The position numbers were made by a program, and so were the translations under genes. Below are positions 26,516 through 34,894 of a DNA stretch of 64,000 nt, piece after piece. How positions within the stretch are numbered: position 1 is the stretch's first letter; the number at the start of each line of letters is the position of its first letter. Under the pieces are notes generated by a model. The model searched no databases. It saw only the letters and a program-made list of their open reading frames with translations, and was not told the origin of the DNA. This DNA comes from Arthrobacter sp. 135MFCol5.1. GTDB lineage: Bacteria > Actinomycetota > Actinomycetes > Actinomycetales > Micrococcaceae. The DNA is taken from NCBI RefSeq assembly GCF_000374865.1, contig NZ_KB895456.1:124001-188000 (forward strand). The letters run 5' to 3'.

Positions 26516-27532
26516 TCAGGGTGCCGACCGCGAACCTGTGTCCGTGCTCTGCCCTGTGGTCGGGACGAAGGTCCAGTCGAACGAACCGTCACCGTGCAGC
26601 GTCAGCCGGAGAAACCCGTGGGTGTCGCTGAACCGCTTGGCGATGTATTTTGGGCTGCTGGTGAACGGGCGGAGGGTGCGGCCTCCCGTTGAAACCTGGA
26701 AGGCTGTCATGCCGTCATCGACGCACGTATCCGCATTATCCACGGGGCAGGACCGCTCGTAGTTGTGTTGTGAGGCCGACAGGGTCAGCCGGACCCGGTG
26801 CTTCCACATCACGTTGATCCAGGGCTTATGGTTTGCGGCCCGCTCATGTTCGTCCGTGTCCGACGTGAAGTAGGGCTCGTGGTAGACCACCGCAAGGTGT
26901 TTGCCTGCTGCCCTGGCGGCACCGAGGTCAGTGTCCAGCCATGTTGTCGCGGCGGAAGCCGCTGCCTTGTCGTACCGCCACAGCCCGGAGGGCAGGAATG
27001 CGAAGTGCCAGTTCCCAAAGTCCTTTGAATACGGTTTTTCGTTGGGAATGAAGCCCCTTTCCTCGTTGATGGCCGCTTTCGCGTCCGAGCCCGGGCACTG
27101 GCCGTTCATGAAATCATCAAGGTCTTCGTTGCGGCCCGGTTGCCAGTCGTGGTTGGGGGCGGACACCCAGTACAGCTTGGGCATCGTGCCGCCCCACAGC
27201 TGCGTCCAGTAGTCCACGTAGTCCCGGCAGTAGGCGGTGTCGTACTGGAAGTCGCCGAGCCCGAGGAACGCATCGATCTCATTGCCCTTAACCAGCCGGG
27301 AGATGGCCGCACCGTTCCGGCCAGACCTGCTGTCCGGGTCCGCGTTCCCCTCGGGGTTCATGTCCCCGACGGCGGCGATCCGGACATCCGCCGCGGGGCC
27401 CGCGGTGCCGCCGGGCGGGCCAGGAGGTTCCGGGGCACCGGTGCAGCCCGCGGCGGCGGCCACCAGGAGGGCCGCAGCGATTGCGGCAACACCTCGAACG
27501 CGCTTGCGGTACGTCAACCCCACGAGGACCAT
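26516..27532 (-). CDS. Lipid-anchored calcineurin-like metallophosphatase
   Basis: 338 residues. Lipobox-like AAAAGC after a hydrophobic segment, then a Pro/Gly-rich linker. Metallophosphatase motifs: AAVGDMNPEG, FLGLGDFQYD, APNHDW, VVYHEPYFTS and SASQHNYER. These match the Acp/purple-acid-like secreted phosphatases that bind two metal ions. Start ATG 27532 directly follows AGGAGGATC; a GTG 12 bp upstream is the alternative. It sits 18 bp after the SDR gene on the same strand and may be read through from the long operon, but its role (secreted phosphatase) does not clearly match it. Confidence 0.85.
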   Translation of the reverse strand: MVLVGLTYRKRVRGVAAIAAALLVAAAAGCTGAPEPPGPPGGTAGPAADVRIAAVGDMNPEGNADPDSRSGRNGAAISRLVKGNEIDAFLGLGDFQYDTAYCRDYVDYWTQLWGGTMPKLYWVSAPNHDWQPGRNEDLDDFMNGQCPGSDAKAAINEERGFIPNEKPYSKDFGNWHFAFLPSGLWRYDKAAASAATTWLDTDLGAARAAGKHLAVVYHEPYFTSDTDEHERAANHKPWINVMWKHRVRLTLSASQHNYERSCPVDNADTCVDDGMTAFQVSTGGRTLRPFTSSPKYIAKRFSDTHGFLRLTLHGDGSFDWTFVPTTGQSTDTGSRSAP

Positions 27533-27550
27533 GATCCTCCTCACCGAGCG

Positions 27551-28225
27551 CTAAAGGGAGGCGCCGCCGCAGATCACGTAGTTTTGGCCGGTGATGGACT
27601 TGCCATGCGGACCCAGCAGGAACGCGGCCAGGGCGGCCACATCCTCCGGGTCCACCAGGGCGCCCAGTGCAGGCAGCTTCACCGGAGTGGCGGCGCGGCC
27701 CGGGTCGTTCAGCATCGGGGTGTCGGTCGGCCCCGGGGAGAGCACGTTCACCGTGATCCCCCGCGGCGCGAGTTCCTGCGCCCACGTCCGGCCGAGCCCC
27801 ATCAGCGCCGCCTTCGTCGCGGCGTAGTGGCTCTTACCCGGCATCCCCGTGGAGGTGCGGCTGCCCAGCAGGACGATCCGGCCGCCGTCGGGCATGGACG
27901 GCACCAGTTCGTTCGCCAGCACCGACGCGGCCGCAACGTGGACCGTGAACATCCCCGCCAGCGCCGCCGGGTCAAGGGAGCCAAGGTGCGCGGTGCGCTG
28001 GAATCCTGCGGCATGAACCAACGCGTCAACGGACCCCAGCCCGGCCAGGACATCCGGCAACGATTCGGGCTCCGAGAGATCGGCCTGGCGCCACGCGAAC
28101 TTCCCGACCAGCGAAGACCCGGTCCGACTCAGGCCGGTCACCTGCCACCCGTCGGCCAGGAGCCGCTCCGCTATCGCCTTGCCGATCCCCGAGCTGGTGC
28201 CGGTGACCACCGCGTGCCGGGTCAT
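27551..28225 (-). CDS. Short-chain dehydrogenase/reductase in the acid-sugar operon
   Basis: 224 residues. SDR hallmarks: TGTSSGIG near the N-terminus, catalytic Ser in LLGSRTS, YAATK (Tyr and Lys), and PGPTDTPM. NAD(P)-dependent oxidoreductase of the FabG-like classical type. Its ATG overlaps the stop of the upstream sialidase-fold gene by 4 bp (ATGA), so translation is coupled. It is the last of nine genes running from 36469 leftwards. Likely oxidises or reduces a hydroxyl of the imported sugar acid; substrate is inferred only from context. Confidence 0.87.
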   Translation of the reverse strand: MTRHAVVTGTSSGIGKAIAERLLADGWQVTGLSRTGSSLVGKFAWRQADLSEPESLPDVLAGLGSVDALVHAAGFQRTAHLGSLDPAALAGMFTVHVAAASVLANELVPSMPDGGRIVLLGSRTSTGMPGKSHYAATKAALMGLGRTWAQELAPRGITVNVLSPGPTDTPMLNDPGRAATPVKLPALGALVDPEDVAALAAFLLGPHGKSITGQNYVICGGASL

Positions 28226-29460
28226 GAGTCCCCGCCCGGCGTGGTGGCGCCCTCGTAGGCCCACTGCGGGTCGATCCGGACGAACTTGATGGCCTGCCGG
28301 AAGTATGTGTAGGCGATGTTGAGGGCGCCGTCCGGGCCTTGGTGGATGGACGGATACGAGTACTCGCGGTTGAGCCCGTCACGGGAGTTGTTGGACAGGC
28401 AGTACCCGTCCCCCACGTCCAGGTTCCGGCGGATCGGCCACGTCCGGCCTGAATCCTCGGAGATGGCCAGCGTCATAGGTGAGCGCGGCGTCCCCCAGAA
28501 GGCGCGCTTCACGCCGTCGTCCGGAACAGAAGCATCCGGCTCGGCCACCTGCCCCTGTTCGTCGGCCAGGCCGTCGTCGTCAATCTCGTCGTAGAGGGAC
28601 AGCCGCCGTTCGGTGCCCTCCCCCGCCCGGCTGTGGTTGTACACCAGGGCAAGGCGGCCGTCGGCGAGCGCGGTGAATTGGATGGAGGAGTTGTTGTTCG
28701 GCAGCTCGGTGGGGACGGGCTCGCTCCAGGTGGTGCCGTCGTCCGTGGAGCGGGATTCGTAGATCGAGTCGGCCCAGCGGCTGCGGAACAGGGCCAGCAG
28801 GGAGCCGTCGGCCACGGGCTGGATGTTCATGTGAACGCAGCCCAGGCTGCCGGGAAGCACGGTTTCGGTCCAGGTGGCGCCGGCGTCGTCGGAGATCATC
28901 ACGGCGCTGTCGTCGCTGTTGCCCACCCACTTTTCGCCAGGCGTGGTGATGCAGCGGAAGATCGGGATGATCAGCCGGCCGGACGGGAGCACCACGGGCA
29001 GCTGGCGGACGAACACGCCGCCGGTCTCGTTGGCCGGGAACAGGGTCTCCACCTCACCCCAGGTGCGGCCGCTGTCCAGGGAGATACGACGGCGGACCTC
29101 GGCGGTGTCCTGGTTGCCCGCCTTCTGCGCGGTGTACAGCAGCCACAGGGCTTTGTCCGGCGCAACGAACAGGATGGGGTTTTGCTCGGACCGGGTGGAG
29201 TCATCCGAAAGCTGGACGGCGTCGGACCACTGCCTGCTGCCGGGCTCCAGGGTGGAGAACCAGATGGAGATGTCCGGCACGCCTTCCTGGGTGCCGCCGA
29301 ACCACACACAGCCTAAACGGCCGTCGGGAAGGGTAAGCAGGTTGGCTGCGTGGCTCTGCACGGTGGGTGCGGGCAGGTAGGCGAAGTCGGCGCCGTCGGC
29401 CGTCTTGACCGCCCCGTCCGGGGTGATGGTGTTGTACGCGTCGGTTGTGGTGTTCTGCAT
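28222..29460 (-). CDS. Sialidase-fold (BNR-repeat) family protein
   Basis: 412 residues without a signal peptide, so cytoplasmic. At least four Asp-box repeats: SLDSGRTW, SDDAGATW, STDDGTTW and SEDSGRTW. The N-terminal GCVWFGGTQEGVPDISIW block is typical of proteins labelled exo-alpha-sialidase. Classical secreted sialidases carry signal peptides and act outside; this one is inside an import operon, so it more likely cleaves or transforms an imported oligosaccharide or sugar acid. Start ATG 29460, 4 bp after the stop of the aldolase gene. Confidence 0.82.
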   Translation of the reverse strand: MQNTTTDAYNTITPDGAVKTADGADFAYLPAPTVQSHAANLLTLPDGRLGCVWFGGTQEGVPDISIWFSTLEPGSRQWSDAVQLSDDSTRSEQNPILFVAPDKALWLLYTAQKAGNQDTAEVRRRISLDSGRTWGEVETLFPANETGGVFVRQLPVVLPSGRLIIPIFRCITTPGEKWVGNSDDSAVMISDDAGATWTETVLPGSLGCVHMNIQPVADGSLLALFRSRWADSIYESRSTDDGTTWSEPVPTELPNNNSSIQFTALADGRLALVYNHSRAGEGTERRLSLYDEIDDDGLADEQGQVAEPDASVPDDGVKRAFWGTPRSPMTLAISEDSGRTWPIRRNLDVGDGYCLSNNSRDGLNREYSYPSIHQGPDGALNIAYTYFRQAIKFVRIDPQWAYEGATTPGGDS

Positions 29461-29464
29461 GGGA

Positions 29465-30256
29465 TTAGCTCTCCTTGGTGCCGGCATCGGAGCGGGCAGC
29501 GTCGAGGTGGGACTTGGCGATCTGTTCCAGGTGCGTCAGGTCCGAGGCCACGGTGGTGAACGTGTAGCCCTGCCGCAGCCGCTGGTTGGCAACTGTGCCG
29601 GCGGCCGTGTGGATGCCGGCGGCGATCCCCGCGGAGGCCGCTGCCTCGGCGATGGTTTCCAGTGCGGCGTTGAATTCGGTTTCGACGGCGGGATCCCCGG
29701 GGAAGGCCCCGCCCACCGCAATGCAGAGGTCGGAGGGGCCAACGTAGATGCCGTCCAGGCCGGGGGTGGCGCATATTTCCTTGACGTTGGCCAGGCCCTC
29801 GGGGGTCTCGATCATGGCGAACACCAGGGTGGTGGCATTCGCCTCGGCCGGGACGGGCCCGATCCGCAAGGCCGAACGCATGGGGCCGTAGGAGCGGCCG
29901 CCCAGCGGCGGGTACTTTGCTGCCGCCACGGCCGCGGCTGCGTCTTCGGCGTTGTTGATGAGCGGAACGATGACCCCCACGGCGCCGGCGTCCAGTGCCT
30001 TGCCGATCGCGGTGAAGTCGTTGGCCTCCACCCGGACCATGCCGACGGCGGTGTGCCCGGCGTCGATCGCCATCAGCCCGTTGAGCACGCCGGAGTAGCC
30101 CAGCAGGCCGTGCTGCGCGTCCAGGGCCACGTAGTCGTAGCCGAGCCGGCCGATGCGTTCGGTGGCCACGGGCGCGTCCAGCACCGCCCAATAGCCCACC
30201 GCCTGCTCACGGGCGCGGATCTTGCGGGCGAATTCGAGGGCCAGTTGGGAGGTCAT
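29465..30256 (-). CDS. HpcH/HpaI-family class II aldolase
   Basis: 263 residues. HpcH/HpaI motifs: LDAQHGLL (in place of the usual D-x-EH), VRVEANDFTAIGKALDAGAVGVIVPLI, the metal-binding Glu in IETPEGLANV, and GPSDL with the second metal ligand. The family cleaves 2-keto-3-deoxy or 4-hydroxy-2-oxo acids to pyruvate plus an aldehyde, using Mg2+ or Mn2+. In this operon it is a candidate for breaking a keto-deoxy sugar acid derived from the imported substrate. 43 bp separate it from the upstream aldo/keto reductase gene. Confidence 0.88.
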   Translation of the reverse strand: MTSQLALEFARKIRAREQAVGYWAVLDAPVATERIGRLGYDYVALDAQHGLLGYSGVLNGLMAIDAGHTAVGMVRVEANDFTAIGKALDAGAVGVIVPLINNAEDAAAAVAAAKYPPLGGRSYGPMRSALRIGPVPAEANATTLVFAMIETPEGLANVKEICATPGLDGIYVGPSDLCIAVGGAFPGDPAVETEFNAALETIAEAAASAGIAAGIHTAAGTVANQRLRQGYTFTTVASDLTHLEQIAKSHLDAARSDAGTKES

Positions 30257-30299
30257 CAGAGTCCTTCAGTTTCGTAATCGGTTCAGTCGGGAGGAATGG

Positions 30300-31289
30300 T
30301 CAGCGGTTGTAGGCGGGCATAGGGCCGCGCAGCGAGGTACCCACGGCGTCGCAGGCGTCCACGACGTCGGCCGGCAGCGGCCCGTTGGCCACGGCGGCGA
30401 TGTTGGCGCGCAGCTGTTCCACCTTGGAGCCGCCCAGCAGCATCGAGCCCACACCCTTGCGGTAGGCGAGCCAGCGCAGCGACAATTCTGCGAGGGTCAC
30501 GTCCGCGTCGGCGGCGATCCGGGACAGCTCGCCGATCGCGTCGAACAGTTGCTTGTCCCAGTACCGCTGCGTGTACATGGCCGCGAGCTTGGAATCGCCG
30601 TAGCGGCCCTCGGTGGGCTTGGCGTCGAAGCTGTGCTTGCCGGTGAGAAGGCCGCCGCCCAGCGGGTTGTAGACCATGGTGTGCATGTCATGGGTGGCGG
30701 CAAATTCGAGGTATTCCTCCTCCAGCCGGCGCGCCACCAGGTTGTAGAGCTGCTGCGCGACGACGGGCTGCGGCGCCCCCACTTCGCGTGCCGTGTGGAT
30801 GACATCGGCGATCTGCCAGGCGGCGAAGTTGGACACGCCCAGCGCCCCGATTTTGCCCTCGGCGACCAGGGCCGCCACGGTGGAGAGCGTTTCGGCCAGC
30901 GGCGTGGCCCGGTCCGGCTGGTGCAGATAGAAGAGGTCGAGGCTGTCCACGCCCAGCCTGCGCAGGCTGCCTTCAACGCTGGCGCGCAGCCCCGCCGCGG
31001 AGAGCGGTGCATTGGAGCCGTGGTCCGCGTGCGGCATGCCGGCCTTCGAAGCCAGGATGACGGCGTCGCGCTTTCCTTTCAAAAGGCGTGCGAGCATCTC
31101 CTCCGTGGTGCCGCCAACGTAGGCGTTGGCGGTGTCGATGGTGGTGATGCCGGCGGCGAGCGCTTCTTCCACCATCCGGCCCGCGGTGGCCTCGTCAGCG
31201 GTGTCGCCGAACGTCATGGTCCCCAGGACCAGCCGGGAGATGGGTAGTTCCAGGCCGTCCACCTGGGTGCCGTTGGGCTGCGTGCTCAT
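30300..31289 (-). CDS. Aldo/keto reductase
   Basis: 329 residues, ATG with GAGGAA upstream. AKR tetrad: Asp in TIDTANAY with Tyr, Lys in ILASKAGMP, His in FYLHQPD; cofactor-binding GVSNFAAWQIADV and LLGGSKVEQLRANI. An NADPH-dependent oxidoreductase of aldehydes, ketones or sugars. Fifth-from-promoter ABC genes lie just upstream; it is 35 bp from the DppF-type gene. Probably acts on the imported sugar or sugar acid. Confidence 0.88.
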   Translation of the reverse strand: MSTQPNGTQVDGLELPISRLVLGTMTFGDTADEATAGRMVEEALAAGITTIDTANAYVGGTTEEMLARLLKGKRDAVILASKAGMPHADHGSNAPLSAAGLRASVEGSLRRLGVDSLDLFYLHQPDRATPLAETLSTVAALVAEGKIGALGVSNFAAWQIADVIHTAREVGAPQPVVAQQLYNLVARRLEEEYLEFAATHDMHTMVYNPLGGGLLTGKHSFDAKPTEGRYGDSKLAAMYTQRYWDKQLFDAIGELSRIAADADVTLAELSLRWLAYRKGVGSMLLGGSKVEQLRANIAAVANGPLPADVVDACDAVGTSLRGPMPAYNR

Positions 31290-31323
31290 GCGTTGATTCC
31301 TCGTGGTTGCGTGTGTCAAAGGG

Positions 31324-32154
31324 TCAGGGCTGGTTGGCGAGCGCCAGGGAGCGGACGATGTGCCGCGGCTTCAGGCCGGTCATGGTGGAGGGGTCCAGGG
31401 CCGCGCGGCGGAGTTTGCGGGTGTAGTCCTCCTTGGGGGCGGTCAGGACGTCGGCGGTGGGGCCGAGTTCCACGAGCTTGCCGCGCTGCATCACCATGAC
31501 GGTATCGCTGATTTCCTGCACCACGCCAAGGTTGTGCGAGATGAACACGTAGGTGATGCCGGTTTCGTCCTGGATGGACTTGAGGAGCCGCAGCACCTGT
31601 GCCTGGACAGAGACGTCCAGGGCGCTGGTGGCTTCGTCGCAGACCAGCAGTTGGGGCTTGGAGGCCAGCGCCCGGGCGATCCCGATGCGCTGGCGCTGGC
31701 CGCCGGAGAATTCGCCGGGGTGCTTGTCCAGGGACCGGACCGGCAGGCCCACCTGGTCAATCAGCTTCGCCGCCGCCGCATGCCGTTCGGCCTTGGAGCG
31801 GACTCCCTGCAGCTTCAGCGGCTCGGCCACGATTTCCTGCGCGGTCATGTGCGGGTCCAGGGAGCCGTATGGATCCTGGAACACCATCTGGAACTTGGAG
31901 CGCATGGGCCGCAGCTTCGCTTCGCTCATGGCCGCGATGTCCGTCCCGTCCAGGTTGATGGACCCGCTGGTGGGGGTCACCAGCCGCATCAGGGCCTTGG
32001 CGATGGTGGATTTGCCGCAGCCGGATTCACCCACCACGGCGATCGTCTTGCCTTTGTCCACGGAGAAGGAGACGTCGTCCACGGCGCGGAAGGTACCGCC
32101 GGGGACGTGGTAGTCCACCACCAGGTTGTCGACGGCGAGGAACGGCTTAGTCAT
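31324..32154 (-). CDS. Oligopeptide/opine-type ABC transporter ATPase (DppF-like)
   Basis: 276 residues. Walker A VGESGCGKST, Q-loop VFQDPYGSLDP, signature FSGGQRQRIGIARAL, Walker B LLVCDEATSALDVS, H-loop ISHNLG. The SLDP and C-terminal extension are typical of the Dpp/Opp F subunit. It overlaps the preceding DppD-like gene by 8 bp. Together they power the importer whose substrate-binding protein starts at 36469. Confidence 0.9.
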   Translation of the reverse strand: MTKPFLAVDNLVVDYHVPGGTFRAVDDVSFSVDKGKTIAVVGESGCGKSTIAKALMRLVTPTSGSINLDGTDIAAMSEAKLRPMRSKFQMVFQDPYGSLDPHMTAQEIVAEPLKLQGVRSKAERHAAAAKLIDQVGLPVRSLDKHPGEFSGGQRQRIGIARALASKPQLLVCDEATSALDVSVQAQVLRLLKSIQDETGITYVFISHNLGVVQEISDTVMVMQRGKLVELGPTADVLTAPKEDYTRKLRRAALDPSTMTGLKPRHIVRSLALANQP

Positions 32155-33019
32155 GGCGTGCTCCAGTAGTGGTCAGGGTGGAGTTGGGGGTTTCGTCCCA
32201 CGGCCCCAGTACGGGCACCGCGGCCAGCAGGGTGCGGGTGTACTCGGTGGCGGGGTGGTCCACGATCTGCTGGACCTCGCCGGATTCGACGAAGGACCCG
32301 TCCTTCATCACGTGGATCCTGTCAGAGATGAGCCGGGCCACGCCGAGGTCGTGCGTGATCATCAGGATGCCGATGCCACGCTGTTCCTGCAGTTCCAGCA
32401 GCAGGTCCAGGATGCCGCCCTGCACCGTGACGTCCAGGGCCGATGTCGGCTCGTCCGCCACCAGCAATTGCGGCTCGGAAGCCAAAGCGATGGCTATGAG
32501 CACGCGCTGCAGCATGCCGCCGGAGAGCTGGTGCGGGTACTTCTTCAGTTGCTTCTCCGGCGTGGGGATGTGCACCTGTTCCAGCAGCCGCACGGCCCGG
32601 GCCTGCAGCGCGCCCTTGTCCTTGGCGGAGGCGGCGCCGGCGATCCGGATAGCCTCGAACAGCTGGCTGCCGATCGAGTGCACGGGGCTCAGTGCCGTCA
32701 TCGGGTCCTGCGGGATCAGCGCCAGCGTCCTGCCACGCACCTTGTCGATGGCCTTGGGGTCGGCGGAGATGTCGACGCCGTCAATCAGCACGGTGCCGGA
32801 CAGGACCGCCAGGTCCTCGGGCAGCAGGCGGAGGATGCCCATCGCCGTCGTGGACTTGCCTGAACCGGACTCGCCGATAATGGTGACCGTCTCGCCCCGG
32901 TGGATGCTGAAGCTGACGGAGTCCACGGCGCGGATGATGCCGGCGTCCGTGATCAGTTCCACCTGGAAGTCGCGGACCTCCAGCAGCGGCTGCTCGGTGA
33001 ACGTGGGGGAAACAGACAT
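32147..33019 (-). CDS. Oligopeptide/opine-type ABC transporter ATPase (DppD-like)
   Basis: 290 residues. Walker A IGESGSGKST, Q-loop IPQDPMTALSPVH, signature LSGGMLQRVLIAIAL (the GGM form typical of DppD/OppD), Walker B LLVADEPTSALDVTVQ, H-loop ITHDLGV. The C-terminal oligopeptide extension (EYTRTLLAAVP) is present. Start ATG 33019 lies 1 bp after the permease stop. Cytoplasmic ATPase partner of the DppF-like subunit. Confidence 0.9.
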   Translation of the reverse strand: MSVSPTFTEQPLLEVRDFQVELITDAGIIRAVDSVSFSIHRGETVTIIGESGSGKSTTAMGILRLLPEDLAVLSGTVLIDGVDISADPKAIDKVRGRTLALIPQDPMTALSPVHSIGSQLFEAIRIAGAASAKDKGALQARAVRLLEQVHIPTPEKQLKKYPHQLSGGMLQRVLIAIALASEPQLLVADEPTSALDVTVQGGILDLLLELQEQRGIGILMITHDLGVARLISDRIHVMKDGSFVESGEVQQIVDHPATEYTRTLLAAVPVLGPWDETPNSTLTTTGARHD

Positions 33020-33020
33020 G

Positions 33021-33959
33021 TCAGGCACCCTTCTTCTTGCGGCGGGGACGGTCGCGGAGGCCGTCGCCCAGCAGGTTGACGCCTACCACCATGAGCACGA
33101 TCACCAGGCCGGGCAGGGTGACCATCCACCAGGAGGTGGTGATGTAGTCCTGGCCGTCGGAGATGATCCGGCCCCAGGTGGCGAAGGGGCGCTGGGGGCC
33201 GGCACCGAGGAAGGACAGCGCGGATTCGAGCAGCACGGCCTGCGCCAGCAGGAGCAGCACCACCAGGGTTGCCTGCTTGATGACGTTGGGGATGATATGC
33301 CGGATCAGGATCTGGATGCGGTGCAGGCCCAGGATCCGGGCGGCGGAGACGTACGGCTTTTCGCGTTCCACCAGGACCATGGAGCGGGTCAGGCGGGCCA
33401 CCTCGGGCCACTGCGCGATGGCGATCACGAACGTGATCACGGGGATGGAGGGGCCGAAGAGGGCCACCACCAGCAGCAGCATCATCAGCAGCGGCAGGGA
33501 CATCTGGGCTTCGAGGAGACGGGAGACAATGGTGTCCACCCAGCCGCCGAAGTAGCCGGCGGCGGAGCCGAGGATCACGCCGATGGCCCCTGAGACCAGG
33601 ACTGCCAGCAGGCCGATGGTCAGCGAGACCTGGCCGCCGTGCAGGACGCGGGAGAGCAGGTCGCGGCCCAGCTGGTCGGTACCGAACAGGTGGCCGTCGG
33701 TGAGCGGGGGCAGGCGCCGGGCGGCGAGGTCCTGGAAGTTGGCGTCCGGGAGCGGGAGCACGTTGGCCAGGATGATCGGGATGATCACCAGCAGGGTGCA
33801 GATGGCGCCGACCACCAGTTTCCATTGCGCGGCTTTCCGACGTCGGGTGGCGCCGGCCCGGGCAAGGTCCGCCTTGGTGACGGCGCTGGGGCTTGGCTGC
33901 CGGGTTGGCGCGCCGGTGCTTCCGGACGGGCCGGCGGGGGTTGCGGTGTGGAGGCTCAT
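33021..33959 (-). CDS. ABC transporter permease (DppC-like)
   Basis: 312 residues. Basic N-terminal arm, then a helix, the FGTDQLGRDLLSRVLHGGQVSLTIG block of DppC/OppC permeases, and the EAA-like coupling segment SAARILGLHRIQILIRHIIPN. Six helices are predicted. Its ATG overlaps the stop of the upstream DppB-like gene by 4 bp. Forms the channel with the DppB-like subunit. Confidence 0.9.
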   Translation of the reverse strand: MSLHTATPAGPSGSTGAPTRQPSPSAVTKADLARAGATRRRKAAQWKLVVGAICTLLVIIPIILANVLPLPDANFQDLAARRLPPLTDGHLFGTDQLGRDLLSRVLHGGQVSLTIGLLAVLVSGAIGVILGSAAGYFGGWVDTIVSRLLEAQMSLPLLMMLLLVVALFGPSIPVITFVIAIAQWPEVARLTRSMVLVEREKPYVSAARILGLHRIQILIRHIIPNVIKQATLVVLLLLAQAVLLESALSFLGAGPQRPFATWGRIISDGQDYITTSWWMVTLPGLVIVLMVVGVNLLGDGLRDRPRRKKKGA

Positions 33960-34891
33960 GCTGTGGCCGCCTTTCCGAGACGAACGCGGGGATCAAGGAG
34001 CGGGTAGGCGAGGTCGATCAGCAGCTGCACGCCTACGGCCAGGAGCGCGGTGATGAGGACCGTGGCCTGGATGAGGGGGTAGTCGCGGGTTTCCAGGGCC
34101 CGGACGATCAGGGAGCCGACGCCGGGCCAGGCGAACACCACTTCCACCACCACCACGCCGTTGAGCATCGCGGCGAACCGGGTGCCCAGTGCGGTGAAGA
34201 CGGGGATGGCGGAGTTGCCCATGGCGTAGCGCCAGGTGAGCACGGAGTTCTTCACGCCGCGGGAGCGGGCCACGGTGAGGTACGGGGCGGCCAGGTTGTT
34301 GGTCATCTCGCGGCGCACCATGCGGGAGATCAGCGCGATCTGCAGGATGGCGATGGTGACGGTGGGCAGGACCAGGCCGCCCCAGGTGGCGAAGCCGGAG
34401 GCCGGAAAGAGGGGGACCAGCACGGCGAACCCGGTGAGCAGCATGATGCCGGTCCAGAAATCGGGCATGGACTGCCCGGCGATGGTGAGCACGTTGACGC
34501 CGAATTCGCGGCCGGTGTCAGGGCGGCGGGACATCCACACCCCCAGCGGGATGGCGACGACGGCGGTCAGCAGGATTGCCGACGTCGCCAGGGTCAGGGT
34601 GTAGGGCAGGCGTTCGAAGACCACCTGCATGGCCGGCGCCTGGAACGAGTAGGACTGGCCGAGGTTGCCGCTGAACAGTTGCTGCAGGAAGATCCAGTAC
34701 TGCTCCAGGAGGGGCTTGTCCAGGCCGAACTGTTCGCGCACCTTGGCGAGCTGTTCGGAAGTGGCCAGCGGACCGGCGTAGGAGACGGCGGGGTCGCCGG
34801 GGGCCATGCGGATCAGGATGAACACGGTGGATACCGTAAGGAACACGGTGAGCAGGCCTTGTCCCAGGCGTTTGAGGATGTAGTTCGTCAT
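33956..34891 (-). CDS. ABC transporter permease (DppB-like)
   Basis: 311 residues. Starts MTNYILKRLGQGLLTVFLTVSTVFILIRMAPGDPA, the canonical DppB N-terminus. It has FGLDKPLLEQYWIFL and the coupling motif TVARSRGVKNSVLTWRYAM. Six helices. It follows the substrate-binding protein gene by 3 bp. Confidence 0.91.
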   Translation of the reverse strand: MTNYILKRLGQGLLTVFLTVSTVFILIRMAPGDPAVSYAGPLATSEQLAKVREQFGLDKPLLEQYWIFLQQLFSGNLGQSYSFQAPAMQVVFERLPYTLTLATSAILLTAVVAIPLGVWMSRRPDTGREFGVNVLTIAGQSMPDFWTGIMLLTGFAVLVPLFPASGFATWGGLVLPTVTIAILQIALISRMVRREMTNNLAAPYLTVARSRGVKNSVLTWRYAMGNSAIPVFTALGTRFAAMLNGVVVVEVVFAWPGVGSLIVRALETRDYPLIQATVLITALLAVGVQLLIDLAYPLLDPRVRLGKAATA

Positions 34892-34894
34892 GGC